A DNA stretch of 46,419 nucleotides, taken from the NCBI GenBank assembly GCA_934339135.1, contig CAKRHP010000021.1, positions 1-46,419 of the forward strand. Direction: 5' to 3'. The translations under genes were made by a program, and so were the position numbers. Shown piece by piece: positions 42,660 to 46,419 of the stretch. How positions within the stretch are numbered: the stretch's first letter is position 1; the number at the start of each line of letters is the position of its first letter. The DNA comes from an uncultured Lachnospiraceae bacterium. GTDB taxonomy: Bacteria > Bacillota > Clostridia > Lachnospirales > Lachnospiraceae. Under the pieces are notes generated by a model, which worked only from the letters and a program-made list of their open reading frames with translations, was not told where the DNA came from and made no database searches.

Positions 42660-44372
42660 CTAGTCTGCATCTACCGCAAAATCAAACAGTGACAACTGCT
42701 GATAATGGATCTGGCTCTGCTGATAATATCGCTGCAACTCCTTTTCCTCCCCTACCAGCCGTCTCGTGATAAAATCTTCATCCACCTTGAGAAAGTCATA
42801 CATCATCCTGCCGTTACACGTAATAAAATACACTGCTCTCTTTAATACCACCCCCATTTTTTTCAGATGTGAATAGTCCAGAGAACCTGTCCTTCTCGCC
42901 TTCACGATCCGGCTGGCAGACTTTACACCGATCCCCGGCACACGCAATAATGTATCATAATCCGCAGTATTGATCTCTACCGGAAAGGACTCCATATGCC
43001 CCAGTGCCCAGTCGCATTTCGGATCAAGAAATACATTGAAATTGGGTCTGGATGGCGACAACAGCTCCCCTGCCTCAAAGCCGTAGTACCGCAGTAAAAA
43101 ATCTGCCTGATACAACCGATGCTCCCGTCGCAGAGGCGGTCCGCTCTCCAACGCAGGAAGAGAGGCATCCTGATTCACATTGATAAACGCCGAATAAAAC
43201 ACCCTCTTGAGATCAAATCTCTGATATAACGCCTCCGAGACAGACATGATCTCATAATCACTCTCCCCTCCGGCACCGATGATCATCTGTGTACTCTGTC
43301 CCGCCGGCACAAATCCTCGGTTCGTATCATGATGCCGCCACTGGGTCAGCCCCGCCGTCCCGGCAGAGGAAGGGAGATAAAGATCATCCGTCACAACCTT
43401 CTGCCGATCCGCAGCCTCCTTCATAATATCTTTACTGTCGTTCTGACCTTGCCCGGCCTCCGACTCCTTCTGCAAGCCCCCCGGCTTCCCTGTCCCCCGC
43501 GTCTTACAGGCTCTGTCGGATGTCCCAGTCAATCCCACCGCCTCCGATGCAGTCCGGCTATAACCCGATATACCCTGTTTCTCTGCCTTTGGGGTATCCT
43601 CTCTGTGTCCTGCTCTGCCTGATATATCCTGCAGTCCCGTCAGCTTCGGCGCGCCCGCCCTCTGGCTGATCCCATCCGGCATGCTTCTCCCCAGCCTGCG
43701 GCTGGTATGCCAGTAGGCACTGCGATTACCCCCCTTCATCCCAAGTGCCTGTCTGCTTTCCTCCATTCCTGACTGAATCTGACGCATAGGTGTCAAAATC
43801 TGCCTGCGGTCCTTATTGGGCGCAAGCTGACGCAGGCCGTCCGCCGTAGGAAGCTCCATATTTACACTCATACGATCCGCATACCAACCTGCCAGTTCCA
43901 CTAACTCCGGTGAAGCCCCCGGTATCGCCTTGCAATGGATATAGCCATGGAACCGGTGAATCGTCCGGAGATCATGAAGTGTCTGACAGATCAATTCCAT
44001 CGTATGATCGGCTGACTGTATGATCCCGGAGCTCAGAAAAAGACCTTCTATATAATTTCTCCGGTAAAACTCCATCGTCAGCTCGCAAACCTCCTCCGGA
44101 GTAAACGTCGCTCTGGGAACATCGTTGGTCACGCGATTAATACAATATTTGCAATTATAGATACATTCATTGGTAAACAGAATCTTTAACAAAGAAATGC
44201 ATCTCCCATCCGCCGAGAAGCTGTGACAGATCCCCGCCGCACTTGTATTTCCTATCTGCCCATCCTTCCCCTTCCGGGAAACTCCACTGGAGGTACAGGC
44301 AACATCATACTTCGCCGCATCCGATAATATCCGCAGCTTCTCCTCCAGAGACGCATGCTCCGCAAAGATCAT
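42660..44372 (-). CDS. Putative DNA modification/repair radical SAM protein with large insertion
   Basis: 570 residues against about 420 normally. Radical SAM cluster motif C-x3-C-x2-C is in NECIYNCKYC (about residue 70-77 from this start); CISLLKILFTN, NDVPRATFTPEEV, YIEGLFLSSGI, HCKAIPGASPEL, MSVNMELPTADGL and FVPAGQSTQMIIGA are family blocks. A C-terminal helix-hairpin-helix (RVPGIGVKSASRIVKARR) suggests DNA binding. Residues about 213-349 (43326-43736) are an extra Gly/Ser/Arg-rich low-complexity stretch interrupting the SAM barrel between QALGMKGGN and HHDTNRGFVPAG. ATG 44372 has AGAGGAG 9 nt upstream. A LexA-type box overlaps the start of the transcript. Reaction unknown. Confidence 0.9.
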   Translation of the reverse strand: MIFAEHASLEEKLRILSDAAKYDVACTSSGVSRKGKDGQIGNTSAAGICHSFSADGRCISLLKILFTNECIYNCKYCINRVTNDVPRATFTPEEVCELTMEFYRRNYIEGLFLSSGIIQSADHTMELICQTLHDLRTIHRFHGYIHCKAIPGASPELVELAGWYADRMSVNMELPTADGLRQLAPNKDRRQILTPMRQIQSGMEESRQALGMKGGNRSAYWHTSRRLGRSMPDGISQRAGAPKLTGLQDISGRAGHREDTPKAEKQGISGYSRTASEAVGLTGTSDRACKTRGTGKPGGLQKESEAGQGQNDSKDIMKEAADRQKVVTDDLYLPSSAGTAGLTQWRHHDTNRGFVPAGQSTQMIIGAGGESDYEIMSVSEALYQRFDLKRVFYSAFINVNQDASLPALESGPPLRREHRLYQADFLLRYYGFEAGELLSPSRPNFNVFLDPKCDWALGHMESFPVEINTADYDTLLRVPGIGVKSASRIVKARRTGSLDYSHLKKMGVVLKRAVYFITCNGRMMYDFLKVDEDFITRRLVGEEKELQRYYQQSQIHYQQLSLFDFAVDAD

Positions 44373-44399
44373 TCCTATCATCTCCTCTCAAACACATAT

Positions 44400-44445
44400 C
44401 GAACATTTGTTCTATTATAATACACTCGTCCCGGATTTGTGTCAA
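44400..44445 (-). promoter_or_regulatory. LexA-type SOS box and promoter of the radical SAM gene
   Basis: Minus-strand -35 TTGACA (44440-44445), 17-nt spacer, -10 TATTAT (44417-44422). CGAACATTTGTTCT (plus strand 44400-44413) follows at the transcription start and fits the Firmicute LexA consensus CGAACRNRYGTTYC at 12 of 14 positions, with perfect GAACA/TGTTC arms. Repression by LexA and induction by DNA damage are predicted. The rest of the 386-bp gap to the Rpn gene has only its possible promoter. Confidence 0.8.
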
Positions 44446-44605
44446 GAGGAAAAAGCTGGAAAGTACGGGTTTTACTTTTCTTTGTCAACAATCGCCAAAA
44501 ATCACTCCGCAATCTATAAAAACCGCACCATATAATATTAATTTTTTCTTTATAATTATGTAATCCCTTATAAAATGCCTGTGACAGATTTAGTGACAAT
44601 GTCAA

Positions 44606-44635
44606 TAGACAGCCGTATGTAATGCGTACTATGAT
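44606..44635 (+). promoter_or_regulatory. Possible promoter of the Rpn-type gene
   Basis: -35 TAGACA (44606-44611), 18-nt spacer, -10 TATGAT (44630-44635) on the plus strand, with a leader of about 115 nt. Confidence 0.4.
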
Positions 44636-44758
44636 GATATGTACAACTGGAAACATCAGATTCGCAAATAATAAATTCTGAGATAAATCTTAAAAGGTAA
44701 AATTCCAAATCACAAATCGTTTCTGAAAAAGCATATCGCAAAGTGGAGGTATTACATT

Positions 44759-45577
44759 ATGACAAAAGCATATGAAGAATTAGAACTGCAGGATGATTTT
44801 ATGTTCGGAGTGATCATGCGTAACCCGAAATACTGTAAACCATTTTTGGAAACAATCCTCGGGATCAAGATCCGCAGGTTGGAGTATCCGGAGAGCCAGA
44901 AGACCATCGACCTGTCCGCAGGAGCCAAAGGAGTGCGACTGGATGTTTATGTGGAGGATGAGAATAATACCGTATTTGATATGGAGATGCAGGTACATAT
45001 CAAACGCAATCTGGCGAAACGAATGCGATATTATCAGGGAATGATTGATCTGAATATCTTAGAAAAGGGAGGCGATTATAACGAATTAAAAAAGAGCTAT
45101 GTCATTTTTATCTGCACCTTTGACCCCTATGGTCAGGGGCGTCATCTGTACAGTTTCGAGTACCTGTGTAATCAAGATCCATCGTTGACATTTGGAGATG
45201 AGACCATTAAAATTATTCTAAATACGAAAGGAACGATGGACGATGTGAGTCCGGAAATGAAACGGTTGTTAGAATATATTGATGGCCAGGCTGCAAGTGA
45301 TGAGTTTACGAGAGAACTGGATGATGCGGTGCAGTCTGTTCGCCGAAATGAGAAATGGAGGCTTGATTATATGACACTGCAGCAGGAATATCGTGAAAAA
45401 TATAATGAGGGGCTGGAAGCCGGAAAAATCGAAGGAAAGCTTGAGGGAAAGATGGAAGGAAAAATAGAACTTCTCTATTTAGATTTCCAATTAACAATCC
45501 CGGAGATTGCGCGAAAGCTGGAATTGTCTGAGAAATATGTGCAAGGGATTGTGAAAGAAATCGAAGATAAAAAATGA
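44759..45577 (+). CDS. Rpn family recombination-promoting nuclease / PD-(D/E)XK transposase-like protein
   Basis: 272 residues. N-terminal KAYEELELQDDFMFGVIMRNPKYCKPFLETILG is the family's entry motif; the nuclease core has RLDVYVED (D62) and FDMEMQ (E76-x-Q78), the D...ExQ variant of PD-(D/E)XK. The C-terminus has four short GK(I/L/M)EGK-type repeats (about 222-236) that likely form a charged helix, then an HTH-like LTIPEIARKLELSEKYVQGIVKEI. Rpn proteins cut DNA and raise recombination in E. coli; they are spread by transfer and are common in gut Clostridia. GGAGG is 9 nt before ATG. Converges with the glycosylase gene, 4 nt between stops. Confidence 0.92.
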   Translation: MTKAYEELELQDDFMFGVIMRNPKYCKPFLETILGIKIRRLEYPESQKTIDLSAGAKGVRLDVYVEDENNTVFDMEMQVHIKRNLAKRMRYYQGMIDLNILEKGGDYNELKKSYVIFICTFDPYGQGRHLYSFEYLCNQDPSLTFGDETIKIILNTKGTMDDVSPEMKRLLEYIDGQAASDEFTRELDDAVQSVRRNEKWRLDYMTLQQEYREKYNEGLEAGKIEGKLEGKMEGKIELLYLDFQLTIPEIARKLELSEKYVQGIVKEIEDKK

Positions 45578-45581
45578 TAAA

Positions 45582-46058
45582 TCACTCCCGTATCACCCGC
45601 CACGCCTCCACAAGCCGTTCCATTCCCCAAGCAGCATTGGCAGGACTGGTAGACGGCAGGCACACCGCCTCGATCCCGGTCTGTTTTGCCTGATATTTTC
45701 GATACAACTGCTCCGCCTTTTTGCCATTGACATAGATCCGGCGGATCGGTGCCTGCGCCAGAACCTCACTCAGATCCGTAGGCACTACATCCTTAATGCT
45801 GCTGTCTGCTGAACCCTGAATCTCACAGGATGCGATCACATCCCAAACCGCCACACCATTCCTTAACAAAAACTCTTTCTTTTCCTCGACAGTCTGTGGC
45901 ACCTCATTGCCATATACCGCAGCGAGTACCCGCCAGAAACGATTTTGCGGATGCCCATAGAAAAATCCCTGTTCTCTGGATTTCACAGAGGGAAAGCTCC
46001 CCAGAATTAAAATATTAGAATGATCGTCATAAACCGGTGCTATAGGATGCTGTATCAT
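45582..46058 (-). CDS. Hypoxanthine (deoxyinosine)-DNA glycosylase, UDG family 6
   Basis: 158 residues. NILILGSFPSVKSREQGFFYGHPQNRFWRVLAAV is the active-site block of the HDG family in the uracil-glycosylase superfamily, and LPSTSPANAAW is the later minor-groove loop. It removes hypoxanthine arising from adenine deamination and starts base-excision repair. It stands close to the radical SAM/TIGR03915 pair, whose families are known to be associated with UDG-superfamily proteins. The ATG at 46058 lacks a clear ribosome binding site (AAAGGTTTGTGGC upstream has AAAGG at 8 nt). Confidence 0.93.
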   Translation of the reverse strand: MIQHPIAPVYDDHSNILILGSFPSVKSREQGFFYGHPQNRFWRVLAAVYGNEVPQTVEEKKEFLLRNGVAVWDVIASCEIQGSADSSIKDVVPTDLSEVLAQAPIRRIYVNGKKAEQLYRKYQAKQTGIEAVCLPSTSPANAAWGMERLVEAWRVIRE

Positions 46059-46076
46059 GCCACAAACCTTTCCTAA

Positions 46077-46104
46077 GCTCTGCAGTCAATAAAACTACAG
46101 AGCC
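46077..46104. other. Hairpin ahead of glycosylase gene
   Basis: GCTCTG-C-AGT and ACT-A-CAGAGC pair around CAATAAA. No T run follows on the minus strand, so it is a weak terminator for the upstream fragment or a leader hairpin of the glycosylase gene. Confidence 0.4.
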
Positions 46105-46133
46105 TAAATTTATAAAACATATTTTTCTATTCA

Positions 46134-46331
46134 TCATTTTTGAACCGGCAAGCCTAAATTACTTTCCTTCGATTTCTCAAGAAATTCCTGCGGATAATCA
46201 TCCTTCTTTCCATTATTTTTAAATACAAAATATGGTTTTCCAAAGATATATTGATAAAAATCAAATTTCTTATTGTCCGGTTTGTTATATCCACTGCATT
46301 GTATCAGGAAATAACGATTGATGCAATGCAC
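46134..46331 (-). CDS. Unidentified small protein or gene remnant
   Basis: A 65-codon frame from a GTG: HCINRYFLIQCSGYNKPDN ... IFGKPYFVFKNNGKKDDY ... LEKSKESNLGLPVQK. Composition is protein-like. The frame stays open upstream to 46397 and there reads GAGLLIFFRRTVYTIRWIG, a hydrophobic segment with no start codon better than the GTG, so this may be the 3' part of a membrane protein whose front is frameshifted. I do not recognise the family. Confidence 0.35.
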   Translation of the reverse strand: MHCINRYFLIQCSGYNKPDNKKFDFYQYIFGKPYFVFKNNGKKDDYPQEFLEKSKESNLGLPVQK

Positions 46332-46419
46332 ACCGATCCATCGGATAGTGTAAACTGTTCTTCGGAAAAATATGAGCAGACCAGCTCCTAGATAGTTTTA
46401 AGAACTTCAACTACCTGCA

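Noticed and set aside
1..46419. CRISPR arrays, rRNA genes, full insertion sequences or prophage
   Set aside because: I saw no regularly spaced direct repeats, no rRNA signatures, no intact transposase with terminal repeats and no phage structural genes. The Rpn-type gene is transposase-related only at the fold level.

Overview
The window looks like a chromosome segment of a low-to-moderate GC, endospore-lineage Firmicute, most likely a gut Lachnospiraceae (Clostridia). The basis is strong AGGAGG-type ribosome binding sites, bofA with a yaaL-like gene, a CIRCE-controlled Hsp20, a Clostridia-type SOS box, FabV-type enoyl reductase, DUF5702/DUF6382 Tad-locus proteins and the radical-SAM/TIGR03915 DNA-repair pair. 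Genus is not resolvable by eye. Almost all genes lie on the minus strand; the exceptions are a small lipoprotein plus GH31 glucosidase, the yaaL-like gene and an Rpn-type nuclease gene.

Layout. 1-2.6 kb is an AT-rich, decaying accessory strip: a GNAT gene cut by the window edge, a broken GNAT-avidin-like fusion, a nonsense-mutated and truncated adenine methyltransferase (type III Mod-like), an orphan plus-strand gene tail, and an intact FRG-domain gene. 2.8-6.3 kb holds guaA, an HD-domain hydrolase and an AIM24/TIGR00266 protein. 6.4-10.2 kb is a MacB/FtsX-like ABC transporter preceded by 11-bp-phased TTAAGAA repeats that look like a response-regulator operator. 10.2-13.6 kb has a degenerate M23 (SpoIIQ-like) membrane protein, an RDD protein translationally overlapped with SppA, and a PRTase-like protein. 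13.7-19.4 kb is carbohydrate metabolism: glycogen phosphorylase, and on the other strand a lipoprotein and a GH31 alpha-glucosidase.

19.4-28.9 kb is a complete Tad/Flp pilus operon read from one consensus sigma-A promoter at 28.9 kb: TadV peptidase, TadZ-like protein, TadA ATPase, TadB, TadC-like, Flp pilin, DUF5702 protein, TadE-like pseudopilin, a second prepilin peptidase, a second TadE-like pseudopilin and a DUF6382-FHA protein. A 182-bp element with 22-bp terminal inverted repeats (MITE candidate) sits inside the operon. bofA and yaaL diverge just upstream of it.

29.7-36.4 kb is housekeeping: UvrD/PcrA-like helicase, gltX, a Sir2-fold protein with altered NAD motifs co-transcribed with a cytidylate-kinase-like protein, fabV, and tRNA-Gly(CCC) placed immediately upstream of fabV with a terminator-like hairpin between them. 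36.5-46.1 kb is rich in DNA repair: sbcC/sbcD, CIRCE-hsp20, the TIGR03915 protein and radical SAM protein under a LexA-type box, an Rpn-type nuclease, and a hypoxanthine-DNA glycosylase. The most promising lead is this apparently SOS-controlled radical SAM repair pair, whose radical SAM member carries a ~137-residue insertion.
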